From assembly GCF_000376805.1 (NCBI RefSeq), contig NZ_AQXT01000002.1:1488001-1552000 (forward strand): DNA of 64,000 nucleotides, written 5' to 3'. The DNA comes from Henriciella marina DSM 19595 (GTDB lineage Bacteria > Pseudomonadota > Alphaproteobacteria > Caulobacterales > Hyphomonadaceae). Positions 53,178 through 62,470 of this stretch are shown here, piece by piece. Every line of letters starts with the position of its first letter. Positions within the stretch are counted from its first letter, which is position 1. The notes under the pieces are model-generated. The model did not search any database and was not told the DNA's origin. It saw only the letters and a program-made list of their open reading frames with translations. The translations under genes were made by a program, and so were the position numbers.

Positions 53178-54596
53178 TTGAAAGCCGTGGCCTATGTCAG
53201 CCAGCCTGCCATCGGACGGGTCACGCCGGGCCTGCGCGAAGCATCGCTGATCGAATGGGTCACGCCAGACCTCGCCGCCGCTGAGCCTTTCATCGCTGCG
53301 CTTGGCGCATCAGGCTTTAAGGTCCGCGCGGTCACCGAACCAAGCGGGACCGCCAGCGCCTTAATCCTCGCCCACGGCCTTTCCAGTCCGCGTGAGACGC
53401 TGCACGCCGACGCCGTCGCGGCGCTGAAAAGCACTGCCCCACAGTTCGAAACCCAGGGCGGCGCCGTCATTCTGTTGCAGGACACAGGCGGGCTTTTTCA
53501 GCCGCAGGATCACCGCGCCTGGCGCGGCGGCCTTTCCGGCCTAGCCCGCACCGCCGCGCGCGAGTTTACGGTCGCCACCGTCCGGCTCATCGATATCGAC
53601 ATGGCTGGCTTCGGCACGTCGCTCGCCGCCAGCCACCTCGTCGAAGAACTCCTCACCGGCGGCACAGCGCCGACGACAGGCCTCAGCCCGGCAGGCCGCT
53701 ATGTGCCGCAGGACACAAACTTCACCCTGCCCCGCAACCAGCCCGGCCGCCTTGGGCCACAGGATGTGGTCCTCGTCACCGGCGGCGCACGCGGCGTGAC
53801 CGCAGATTGCGTCATAGAGCTCGCCCGCCGCACAGGTGCGCGCTTTGCGCTTCTTGGGCGCTCCCCCGTGACGCCATGGCCAGACGATTTGCCGACAACG
53901 ACCGACGAGAAGACCCTGCGCGGCGCCCTCGCCAAAGCAGCCAAGGCCGCAGGCGAAAAGATCACCCCCGCCGCCCTCAACACCCGCGCCCGCGCGCTGC
54001 TCTCAGGCGCTGAAATCCGCGAAACTCTCGCCGCAATCGGTCAGGCAGGCGGCGAAGCGCGCTACATCCCTGCAGACGTCTCAGCCCCCGCCGCGCTCAC
54101 CCAGGCCCTTGCCGATATCCGCGCCGACCTCGGCGAGATCACAGGCCTCGTCCACGGCGCAGGCGTCCTCGCCGACAAGCTCATCCGCGAGAAGACGCCA
54201 GAGCAGATTGCCCGCGTCTTCGGCCCCAAGATCGGTGGCCTAGATGCCCTGCTGACACAGCTCGACACCTCCAAGCTGAAGACCATCGCCTTCTTCTCAT
54301 CCGTCGCCGCCCGCTATGGCAATGCGGGTCAGGCCGACTACGCCATGGCGAACGAGATCCTGAACCGCATGGCCTGGTGGCTGAAATCGACCAATCCAGA
54401 TGCTGCCGTCACCTCGATAAACTGGGGCCCATGGGATGGCGGCATGGTGGATGATGGCCTCCGCGCAAAATTCGCCGAGCTTGGCGTCGCCCTCATCTCA
54501 AAACCTGCTGGCGCCAATGCCTTCGCCGACGCCGTGCTCGCAGGCCCCGCCTGCCCGGTCGAAATCGTTGCAGGCGCGGAGATCGCCCATGGCTAA
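53178..54596 (+). CDS. Ketoreductase domain of PfaA, encoded in the -1 frame
   Basis: NADPH-dependent polyketide-type ketoreductase. An N-terminal structural half-domain (SLIEWVTPDLAAAEPFIAAL) precedes the catalytic Rossmann domain with VVLVTGGARGVTADCVIELA, then GLVHGAGVLADKLI and FFSSVAARYGNAGQADYAMA. The catalytic tyrosine is Tyr388, with Asn nearby. The first start here is TTG 53178, followed by GTG 53187; neither has a visible ribosome site, and the A/P/S/R-rich codons open back to 53085 read like a domain linker. This favours synthesis as a frameshift extension of PfaA. Its stop overlaps the next gene in ATGGCTAA. Sequencing error in the T run is the main alternative. Confidence 0.85.
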   Translation: MKAVAYVSQPAIGRVTPGLREASLIEWVTPDLAAAEPFIAALGASGFKVRAVTEPSGTASALILAHGLSSPRETLHADAVAALKSTAPQFETQGGAVILLQDTGGLFQPQDHRAWRGGLSGLARTAAREFTVATVRLIDIDMAGFGTSLAASHLVEELLTGGTAPTTGLSPAGRYVPQDTNFTLPRNQPGRLGPQDVVLVTGGARGVTADCVIELARRTGARFALLGRSPVTPWPDDLPTTTDEKTLRGALAKAAKAAGEKITPAALNTRARALLSGAEIRETLAAIGQAGGEARYIPADVSAPAALTQALADIRADLGEITGLVHGAGVLADKLIREKTPEQIARVFGPKIGGLDALLTQLDTSKLKTIAFFSSVAARYGNAGQADYAMANEILNRMAWWLKSTNPDAAVTSINWGPWDGGMVDDGLRAKFAELGVALISKPAGANAFADAVLAGPACPVEIVAGAEIAHG

Positions 54597-57500
54597 GCCG
54601 ACGTTCGAACCTATCGCCATTATCGGCCGCGGCTGCGTCCTTCCGGGCGCGCTCTCCCCGGCTGAGCTCTGGCAGGCCGTGCTCGAGGAAAAGACCCTCA
54701 TCACCGACGCCCCGCCCGGCAAATGGGGCGTCACCGAAGCCGAGCAGCAGGCCCTCGGCTACAAGGGCGCCTTCGTCACCGGCTTCGACAAGGTCTTCGA
54801 CGCCGCCGCCCATGACCTCGGCGACACCGACGCCGTAGACCTCGACCCGGTCTTCCAGTGGCTGCTCCATGCAGGCCGCGAAGCCTGGCGCGAAGCTGGG
54901 CAGCCCAAGGCCCGCAAATCTCGTATCGGCGTCATCGCTGGCAATCTTGGCTATCCGAGCCGCGCTCTCTCTGATTTTGCCGCAGACATCTGGCTGGACG
55001 GCACCTCCGACATCCACCCCCAGAACCGTTTCAATACAGGCGGCCCCGCGCAGCTTCTCGCCCGCGCCCTTGGCGCCGCTGGCCCAGCCTTCGCCGTGGA
55101 TGCGGCCTGCGCCTCCTCGCTCTATGCCATCAAGCTCGCCTGCGACCGCCTGCGGGACCATAGCCTCGATGTCGTCATTGCAGCGGCCGTCAACGGCGCT
55201 GACAATCTTATCCTGCATCAAGGGTTTTCTGCGCTCAACGCGCTCTCGCCGACCGGCCGTTCTCGCCCCTTCGTGGATGGCGCAGACGGGCTTGTCCCTG
55301 CAGAAGGCGCCGCCGCCATTGTCCTGAAACGCCTCAGCGACTGCGATCTTGCAGACCGCGTCTTCGGCGTCATTCGCGGCATCGGCCTCTCCAATGATGG
55401 CCGCCGCAAGTCCCTCCTCGCCCCGGACGGCGACGGCCAGCGCGAAGCCATGGCTGCGGCCTGGGCCGGGTCCGGCCTCGACCCCGCCCGCGACATCGGT
55501 CTCCTCGAAGCCCACGCAACCGGCACGCGAACCGGCGACGCTGTCGAGCTTGCCGCCACCGCCGCGCACTTTGATGGTTTGGAAAACCTCCCCATTGGCT
55601 CGCTCAAAGGCAATCTCGGTCACCTCATTACCGCCGCCGGCATGGCGAGCCTCATCAAGCTGACCTTCGCGGTGAATGAGGGCGTCATTCCGCCGACACG
55701 GCTTGAAGGCGAAGCCATTTCCGGCTTCGACGGCAGCGGTCTGACAACCGCCCGGCAGGGCAAGTGGCCGGACGACCGTCCCCGCGTCGCCGCCCTCTCG
55801 AACTTCGGTTTTGGCGGCAATAATGCCCACCTCATCCTCGCTGCCGATGACGGCCAGCGCGCCCGCCGCAAAACCGCCACGCCAAATCGCAAGCCGCCGC
55901 ACATCGCCGTCACTGCAACTGGACTTTCGCTTGGACCAGACCGCGGTGTCGCCCGAGTGCTCCAGCGCCTGATGCGCCCGCACATGGTTGCGCGCGGCCC
56001 GATGCGCGAGACCCATGCCGACCCGAAAGCGCTACGCGCGCCACCATCTGATCTTTCGTCCGCGCAAGGCCAGCAGGTTGCGCTCTGGGACGCGGTCGAT
56101 GAGGCGCTCGCCCGCACCTCGCTTGCCGACGGTGCGCGGGTCGGCGTCTACACAGGCTTTTCCTGCTCGCCCGAAGCGACCCGCTGGATGCTCCGTGCAC
56201 GGATTGCGCAGCGCCTCGGTCTCGCACCAAACTCACCGGAGGCGGAGGAAGCCCGCAACGCCATCGCCGTCCCGTTAAAGGCAGGCGACGTGCTCGGCGC
56301 CATGCCGAACGTCTCTGCAAACCGGTTGAATGTTCGCGGCGACTGGCGCGCGCTTGGCTTTGCGGTGATGGAAGAGGAAGCATCCGGCCTGCGCGCCGCA
56401 GAGCTTGCCATCCGCGCGCTCCACGCTGGCGAAATTGACGCCGCCATCGTCGCCGCCGCTGATCTCTCCGCCGATATCGTGCACGCCGCCACCGGCAGCG
56501 AACATGCGGGTGACGCCGCCGCCGCGCTCATCCTCCAGCGCAGCGCCGACGCGCCGTCTGCGACCGAAATCCGCGCCCTCCGCATAGAGGAAGGTACACG
56601 CCCCAATGCCATGATTTCCCGTATCTATGGCCATGCCCATGCCGCAGGCGGCCTCGTCGAACTTGGCCTCCAGGCCGAAGCTGCCACCCGCGGGCTGGAG
56701 CTTGGCGAAACCGGTCTCGTGCCACGTCTGGGCAATACATCCCACCGGCCGGCGGTCGCAGGTGCCGCGGTCACACTGAAGACCCGGCCTCAGCCAACAC
56801 CCGACCTGCTGCGTCCGCCGCCGCGCCTGGAGACTTATGGCGCCGATTGCCGGGACGCGCTCATCACCTGCCTCGAGGCGCAGCGCCAGTCGAGCGACGG
56901 CAATCTTCGCGTCGCCTTGCTAGGCACACGACCTGAAGAGATGACGGCGCTCCGCCTTGAAGCAGCCTCACGCCTTCGCGCGGGGTCGCTTGAGAGTAGC
57001 GACGGCATCATTTTTGGCGAGGGCGCGCCAGAAGGTGACCTCGCCTTTGTCTTTACCGGGGCGGCGGCCGCCTATCCCGGCATGGGCCGCGATCTCTTTT
57101 CGGCTTTCCCATCTCTCGGCAAGCTCGTTACCCAGCGTTTCCCGACCGCTCAGTCGGTCGCCGATACGCTCGCCACGGGCCTCGAAAGCGCCTTCAGCCA
57201 GCTTCGCGCGACAACGCTTGTGTCGCAGGCCCAGCACCTCCTCCTGACGCAGATGCTTGGCCTCCAACCAACCGTCGCCATGGGGCTTTCATCCGGCGAA
57301 ACCAACTCGCTGATCGCCTTCGGCGCATGGGTCGATGCCGATGGCCTGATGGGTACGATTGGCGAAAGCGGCATGTATGACCGCTATCTGGCCGGCAGCT
57401 TCGACACCGCTCGCAAGGCATGGGGAGAGAAAGCCCCGATCGAGTGGGCAACATGGCGCCTGCGCACCAGCAAGGCCGCCGTCCGCGATGCCATCAAGCC

Positions 57501-60500
57501 CGAACCGCGATGCGACATCACCATCATCTATAGCGCCAGCGATGTCGTCATCTCAGGCGAGGCGACCGCCTGCCAGCGCGTCATCAAGCGGCTTGGCGCA
57601 GCGGCCATCCGCGTCCCGCACGACCTCACCGTCCACACCCCAGCCATGCTGCCTTATGAGAAGACCTGGCATCAGCTCCACTTTCGCAAGACCAAAGCGC
57701 CCAAGGTCGTGCGCTTTTACGCCAACGCCATCAACGGCGCTTATGAGGTCTCCGCCGACAGCGCCGCCAACATGCTCACCGGACAGGCGATCGCGCCGAT
57801 CGACTTCCCAGCGACACTCCACGCAGCGTATGCCGACGGCGTGCGGACCTTCATCGAGATCGGCCCGCGCGACACGCTCACCGGCGCAATCGAAGAAGCG
57901 CTTGGGCCGTCGGTCACGGCGCTGCCGGCAGACCGTTTCGGCAAGCCCGCCCTCGACAGTATCGCGATGCTGGCGGCGCGGCTTTTTGCTGGCGGTCACG
58001 CACTGAATCTGGACTGGCTGAAATCACAGCTGGACGAGGCCAGCGCGAACACCCTGCCTCTCCGCATCAAGGACAAGAGCGCCGTCACCTTCGACGCCCA
58101 TGCCGCGCCACCACGCACGCCTCAGCTTCCATCGCAATCAAGGCAGACGGCGCGTCGCCGCCTTACCCCACCGAAGCGGCCATCCTTCAATCCCGGGCCA
58201 CTTCCCTCTGCGAAACCCGCCCTCGCGCGCTCGCTTCCCCTGCCACCTGGCGCAAGCTGGGTGCCGCCCGTGGTGAAAACTGTCGGGACGGCTGTGCTGG
58301 AACGCAAGCGAACCGCAGTAGGCCAGACGCCCTCGCCAGCGCCAAATGCAGCTCCGGCCAGACGTATGTCACCTGCGCCTGCTCAAGCCCACAAATCCAT
58401 CTCGCCGCTGGAACGGAAAGCGCCCACAGGCCCGTCCTTTACGCGTGCACAGATCGAGCAAGCCGCCGTCGGCAATATCTCGGACATTTTCGGCAAGGCC
58501 TTCGCCGCACAGGATAAATACCGCCGGCAGGTGCGCATGCCGCGCGCGCCCATGCTGCTCTGTGACCGGATAACCGGTATGGATGCCGAAGCCCTCGTTC
58601 AGGGCAAGGGCACCATCTGGACAGAAACAGATGTGACGGCGGACCTCTGGGCAGTCAGCGACGGGATGCTACGCCCGGGTCCACTGATCGAAGCGGGGCA
58701 AGCCGATCTCGCGCTCATCTCATGGATGGGCGCGGACATGCTGAATTGTTCGGATCGCGTTTATCGCCTGCTCGGCTGTGAGCTCACCTTCCATGAAGGC
58801 GGATTGCCGCGTGTGAGTGAAACCCTGCGCTTCCAGATTTCCATCAAGGGCCATGCTGAGCTCTCTGGCGTGCGCATGTTCTTCTTTGAATATGACTGCT
58901 ACGCTGATGAGCGCCTGCTTCTCTCGGTCCGCAACGGTCAGGCGGGCTTCTTCACCGATGAAGAACTTGCCAATTCCAAGGGCGTTCTTTGGGACGCCGC
59001 TGAAGGCGCGCCGACAGCAGAGCCGCGCCTCGACAAGACGTCTTCATCAACCAAGCGAAGCTTCACCGCCGCCGACGTCGCCGCCTTCCGCGCAGGCGAC
59101 ACTTATCGCTGTTTCGGCGAAGGGTTTGAGCGCGCCGCGCCTCATACCCGCCCCGCTCGCATACCAGACGGAAAGCTCGCCCTCTTTGATGAGGTCCTGC
59201 AGTTTGACCCTGAAGGCGGGCCATGGAGACGCGGCTATCTGAAGGCGCGCCACCACGTCTCGAAAGACGCATGGTTCTATGACGGCCACTTCCATGAAGA
59301 CCCCTGCATGCCGGGCACGCTCATGGCTGAAGCAGCGGTGCAGGCGCTGGAGTTAACCGCCGCCGGGCTAGGCCTGACCATTGAGCGCGATAGCCATGTC
59401 TTCGAACCGGCACCTGGCGCGCCAGCAACCTTCTATTGCCGGGGACAGGTCACCCCGGACGCCGACCATGAGGTTACCTATGAAGTCTTTGTCGACGAAA
59501 TAGTCGATAGCGAAGAACCGATGGTCTTCGCCAGCCTCTTGGCCCGCTCCGATGGCCGCAAGGTCTTCTATTGTCCGCGCTTTGGCGTGCGCCTCCGCCG
59601 CCAATGGCCAAAGCCAGACAAGCTCGGGGCCACCCCGCATTATGTAAACCCAGGCTGCGATGTGCGCGGCGATGAGGCCGCCCTTATCGAATGCGGGTCC
59701 GGCGCGCCGAGCAACGCCTTTGGCAGCATGTATGCGCCCTTCGACACCAAGGGCGCTGTCCCCCGCTTGCCCCAGCCGCCCTATCACATGGTCAGCCGAG
59801 TTATTTCCGTCTCTGAACCAGCGGGCCAGCAGGGCGCTGGTCTCGAAGCGGTCGCCGAATACGATATTCCAGAAGACGCCTGGTATTTCGAAGATGGCGG
59901 CACGGGTACGATGCCCTTCTCGGTTCTGAGCGAAGTTATCCTCCAGCCGTGTGGCTGGCTTGCCTCCTACTCAGGCTTCGCACTGTCCGGTGAGACGCGC
60001 TTCCGAAATCTCGATGGAAAAGGCACGCTCCATCGCCAGGTGAGACCTGAAGACGGCATGGTCCGCACCACCACGACGCTCACCCGCTGTTCGCGTATCG
60101 GCCCAATGACGATCGTCTTCTTCGCGCTTGAAGCCACACTTGCCGATGGTACGCCCATCATCTCGCTGGAAACGAGCTTCGGCTTCTTCACCAAAGCCTC
60201 GCTCGCTGCGCAGGCCGGCCTCAAACCAACCGATGCCGACCGCGATTTTGTGAACGCGCCAGCAGACCCGCCGAGCGAAGCAGATACGCGTCTCAAGGCT
60301 TCACACAATCGCTTGGCCCTCTTCGATGTCATCGACCGGTTCGAACCGGAAGGCGGCGCGGCGGGCCTTGGCCTCATCCGCGCCCGGCAAGCCGTCGATC
60401 CCTATGCCTGGTACTTCAAGGCGCACTTCTTCTCCGACCCGGTCCAGCCAGGCTCCCTCGGTCTCGACATGCTGGTCCAGCTTCTTGCCCGGGCCGCAGA

Positions 60501-61896
60501 CCTTAATGGTCACGCCGACCGGTTCGAACATCCGGTCTGGGAACCGATTGCTGAAACCCATGAGGTCAACTGGACCTATCGCGGACAGGTCATGCCGACC
60601 GCGAAACAGGCGACCCCGATGGTGGAAATTCTTGGCGTCGAGGAGCGAGACGACGCGACCATCATCACCGGGCGCGGGGTCCTCTGGGTCGATGGATTGA
60701 AGATTTATGAGATGCGGGATCTGAGCGTCAAAATTTGCACCGCCCAGACACCGTCCAGACACCGTCGGGACACCGTGTTTTCGGCCAAAAATGCAGGCTG
60801 GCTGGACTCTCACAAACCGACCCACACCCTCCCTGCACTCCCTCTTCTCGCCCAAGCCGGAATGGCCATGCGCCAGGCCGCAGAGGCTGGATTTGAAGGT
60901 TATCCGATTGAATTAACTGCTTTTTCCCCAAAACGCTGGGGCAGCCTTACAGGCGGTGGCTTGAGCGTTGAAATCAAGGTCACCCCAGACGGGGAGGCCC
61001 GCCTTCGCGGTCGCGACGCCCTGTCGGGCGATGCGCCATGGTATGAAATTTCCCAAGGAAAGATCAGCAAACCGGTTCGCGGGCCGAAGCCAAAACTTGA
61101 ACAAGAAAAGCATGGAAAGAAGCGCGGCGATCCTTACGCGTCAGGTGATCTTTTCCACGGCGCGGCCATGCAGCCCGTCCTCTCGATGCGCTGGGACGCA
61201 AAGGGGTTCGAGGCTATTCTCGATCTCGCCGCTGCGATAAATCCGGGGGACCCGTTCGACCCCGTCATACTGGACGGGCTGGTGCATGGTCCGCCGCATG
61301 AAACCCCTGAAGACTGGTTCAAAGGCGCGGAAAACACCGCCATCTACCCCGTCCGCTTAGAGCGCCTGACCGTTCTGCAAGACCTCCCCGAAAGCGGAAA
61401 ACTCACCGTGAGAGGCAGGCCCCAAACCCGGCTTGAAGGCTCAGAAGACCTGCCTGTCCTCATCGAAGCCTATCTCGAAGATGGAAGCCTCTGGGCCCGG
61501 CTCGATCTGGTTGAGAAAGCCTATCCCAAAGGCAAACTCGGCGCGCTTAACCCTATGGCACGAAAAGCTTTTCTGACTGGCAGGAGCGATGACGTGGTTG
61601 CCCCACTAAGCTGGGAGCAAAGCGGAAGATCGCTTGTTTCACCCGCAGATGTCATGGCCTGCGACTGGCTCCCCGGTACGGTTGCCGCCGCCTGGGGTCT
61701 TGAAGGCTTGACTGGCGCAGATCTCATCAAGGGCGTCGCGGTGAAGGAATTCTTCGCCCGCAAATGGCAGGTCCATCCCCAGAAGCTGACGCTCGATCCG
61801 CCATTTGTGATCGGCCCGAATACCCGCAGCCGTTACGATCTACGCTTCGACAAGACCGCAAGGGCCTGGTCGGTTGGAGATGATCCCCATGGATAA
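54589..61896 (+). CDS. pfaC: PfaC-like synthase subunit: KS-CLF-AT-DH-DH plus PKS-type DH
   Basis: Giant subunit of 2435 residues. KS1 (about 5-420): Cys174 in DAACASS, His309, His345. Then a cysteine-less KS-like chain-length factor (about 425-770, with EEEASGLRA at the site). An acyltransferase (about 820-1130) has Ser901 in GLSSGE, as in PfaB. Two FabA-like dehydratases follow, each a double hot-dog: His1567 in DGHFHEDPCMPG and His1946 in AHFFSDPVQPG. A third, PKS-type dehydratase has LDSHKP (His2075), DLFHGAAMQ and FDPVILDG (Asp2229). The last 110 residues are unassigned. ATG 54589 has GGAG seven bases upstream and overlaps the KR stop by eight bases; longer starts lie inside the KR gene. 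Confidence 0.88.
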   Translation: MAKPTFEPIAIIGRGCVLPGALSPAELWQAVLEEKTLITDAPPGKWGVTEAEQQALGYKGAFVTGFDKVFDAAAHDLGDTDAVDLDPVFQWLLHAGREAWREAGQPKARKSRIGVIAGNLGYPSRALSDFAADIWLDGTSDIHPQNRFNTGGPAQLLARALGAAGPAFAVDAACASSLYAIKLACDRLRDHSLDVVIAAAVNGADNLILHQGFSALNALSPTGRSRPFVDGADGLVPAEGAAAIVLKRLSDCDLADRVFGVIRGIGLSNDGRRKSLLAPDGDGQREAMAAAWAGSGLDPARDIGLLEAHATGTRTGDAVELAATAAHFDGLENLPIGSLKGNLGHLITAAGMASLIKLTFAVNEGVIPPTRLEGEAISGFDGSGLTTARQGKWPDDRPRVAALSNFGFGGNNAHLILAADDGQRARRKTATPNRKPPHIAVTATGLSLGPDRGVARVLQRLMRPHMVARGPMRETHADPKALRAPPSDLSSAQGQQVALWDAVDEALARTSLADGARVGVYTGFSCSPEATRWMLRARIAQRLGLAPNSPEAEEARNAIAVPLKAGDVLGAMPNVSANRLNVRGDWRALGFAVMEEEASGLRAAELAIRALHAGEIDAAIVAAADLSADIVHAATGSEHAGDAAAALILQRSADAPSATEIRALRIEEGTRPNAMISRIYGHAHAAGGLVELGLQAEAATRGLELGETGLVPRLGNTSHRPAVAGAAVTLKTRPQPTPDLLRPPPRLETYGADCRDALITCLEAQRQSSDGNLRVALLGTRPEEMTALRLEAASRLRAGSLESSDGIIFGEGAPEGDLAFVFTGAAAAYPGMGRDLFSAFPSLGKLVTQRFPTAQSVADTLATGLESAFSQLRATTLVSQAQHLLLTQMLGLQPTVAMGLSSGETNSLIAFGAWVDADGLMGTIGESGMYDRYLAGSFDTARKAWGEKAPIEWATWRLRTSKAAVRDAIKPEPRCDITIIYSASDVVISGEATACQRVIKRLGAAAIRVPHDLTVHTPAMLPYEKTWHQLHFRKTKAPKVVRFYANAINGAYEVSADSAANMLTGQAIAPIDFPATLHAAYADGVRTFIEIGPRDTLTGAIEEALGPSVTALPADRFGKPALDSIAMLAARLFAGGHALNLDWLKSQLDEASANTLPLRIKDKSAVTFDAHAAPPRTPQLPSQSRQTARRRLTPPKRPSFNPGPLPSAKPALARSLPLPPGASWVPPVVKTVGTAVLERKRTAVGQTPSPAPNAAPARRMSPAPAQAHKSISPLERKAPTGPSFTRAQIEQAAVGNISDIFGKAFAAQDKYRRQVRMPRAPMLLCDRITGMDAEALVQGKGTIWTETDVTADLWAVSDGMLRPGPLIEAGQADLALISWMGADMLNCSDRVYRLLGCELTFHEGGLPRVSETLRFQISIKGHAELSGVRMFFFEYDCYADERLLLSVRNGQAGFFTDEELANSKGVLWDAAEGAPTAEPRLDKTSSSTKRSFTAADVAAFRAGDTYRCFGEGFERAAPHTRPARIPDGKLALFDEVLQFDPEGGPWRRGYLKARHHVSKDAWFYDGHFHEDPCMPGTLMAEAAVQALELTAAGLGLTIERDSHVFEPAPGAPATFYCRGQVTPDADHEVTYEVFVDEIVDSEEPMVFASLLARSDGRKVFYCPRFGVRLRRQWPKPDKLGATPHYVNPGCDVRGDEAALIECGSGAPSNAFGSMYAPFDTKGAVPRLPQPPYHMVSRVISVSEPAGQQGAGLEAVAEYDIPEDAWYFEDGGTGTMPFSVLSEVILQPCGWLASYSGFALSGETRFRNLDGKGTLHRQVRPEDGMVRTTTTLTRCSRIGPMTIVFFALEATLADGTPIISLETSFGFFTKASLAAQAGLKPTDADRDFVNAPADPPSEADTRLKASHNRLALFDVIDRFEPEGGAAGLGLIRARQAVDPYAWYFKAHFFSDPVQPGSLGLDMLVQLLARAADLNGHADRFEHPVWEPIAETHEVNWTYRGQVMPTAKQATPMVEILGVEERDDATIITGRGVLWVDGLKIYEMRDLSVKICTAQTPSRHRRDTVFSAKNAGWLDSHKPTHTLPALPLLAQAGMAMRQAAEAGFEGYPIELTAFSPKRWGSLTGGGLSVEIKVTPDGEARLRGRDALSGDAPWYEISQGKISKPVRGPKPKLEQEKHGKKRGDPYASGDLFHGAAMQPVLSMRWDAKGFEAILDLAAAINPGDPFDPVILDGLVHGPPHETPEDWFKGAENTAIYPVRLERLTVLQDLPESGKLTVRGRPQTRLEGSEDLPVLIEAYLEDGSLWARLDLVEKAYPKGKLGALNPMARKAFLTGRSDDVVAPLSWEQSGRSLVSPADVMACDWLPGTVAAAWGLEGLTGADLIKGVAVKEFFARKWQVHPQKLTLDPPFVIGPNTRSRYDLRFDKTARAWSVGDDPHG
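60744..60776 (+). repeat. Three tandem 11-base repeats inside pfaC
   Basis: CCAGACACCGT occurs twice in direct tandem (60744-60754, 60755-60765), followed by CGGGACACCGT (60766-60776). The array lies at the boundary between the second FabA-like and the PKS-type dehydratase and encodes an arginine-rich linker. Since 11 is not a multiple of three, gain or loss of one unit would shift the frame. Confidence 0.75.
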
Positions 61897-62470
61897 TTTC
61901 GAGATCATCCCCGTCACAGACGCAACGCTGCCACTCGTCCAGCATCTGCGCTACCGCGTCTATTGCGCCGAGAAACAATTCGCCATGGCAGGCGCCGACC
62001 ATGAGGCCCGCCTGCTGCGCGACGACTCCGACAGGCTTGGGGAAACTTTCGCGCTTTTTGACGGGGCTGACCTTGTCTCGAGCGCGCAGGTCATCCCGGT
62101 TTCCGCCGATGAAACTTCTGAAAAGTTTCGGGTTTTCGACCTGCCGAGCTTTCTTTCTTCGGGAGAGACCTGCGTCATCGTTTCCAAACTAGTGACGGCG
62201 CCGGAGCGGCGGGGGTCGAAGACGCTGGGCCCGGTCATGCGGGCCGTGCTGGAATATGTTTCCCGCAACAGGCACCGCTATATCGCCATCCTCGCCGAAC
62301 CGACCATGCGCGAATTCTACGGCTCGATGGGATTTGAAATCCGCAAGGAAGGCATCGACGCGGCCCCTTTCGGCAGCGTCACTCTCATGGTGTTCGATAT
62401 GCAGGATGAGCGTCACACCAGCGGGAAGTCTTTGGCCGGCTGGATGTTCAAATCTGTTTTTGCACGCTGA
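61889..62470 (+). CDS. LuxI-fold/GNAT acyltransferase at end of pfa-like operon
   Basis: Acyltransferase of 193 residues resembling N-acyl amino acid synthases, LuxI-type autoinducer synthases and PEP-CTERM-associated acyltransferases. LPLVQHLRYRVYCAEKQF is the N-terminal R-x-x-V-Y segment, HEARLLRDDSDRLGETFALF corresponds to the acidic LuxI block, VIVSKLVTAPERRG is the central strand, and MREFYGSMGFEIRKEGI is the GNAT C-terminal block. ATG 61889 overlaps the pfaC stop in ATGGATAA with GGAG nine bases upstream. The likely job is to take the finished chain from an ACP and pass it to an amine acceptor; that is inference. It takes the place of the terminal AGPAT of myxobacterial Pfa3. Confidence 0.72.
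   Translation: MDNFEIIPVTDATLPLVQHLRYRVYCAEKQFAMAGADHEARLLRDDSDRLGETFALFDGADLVSSAQVIPVSADETSEKFRVFDLPSFLSSGETCVIVSKLVTAPERRGSKTLGPVMRAVLEYVSRNRHRYIAILAEPTMREFYGSMGFEIRKEGIDAAPFGSVTLMVFDMQDERHTSGKSLAGWMFKSVFAR

Noticed and set aside
53097-53178. pfaA/KR break as a simple pseudogene
   Set aside because: All catalytic motifs on both sides are intact and the break coincides exactly with a slippery run and stem-loop. A decayed gene would be expected to carry further lesions. A sequencing indel remains possible and is stated in the findings.
54493-56016. 507-codon open frame on the minus strand opposite the start of pfaC
   Set aside because: It lies entirely antisense to conserved KS motifs, has glycine- and alanine-rich low-complexity sequence, and no family signature.
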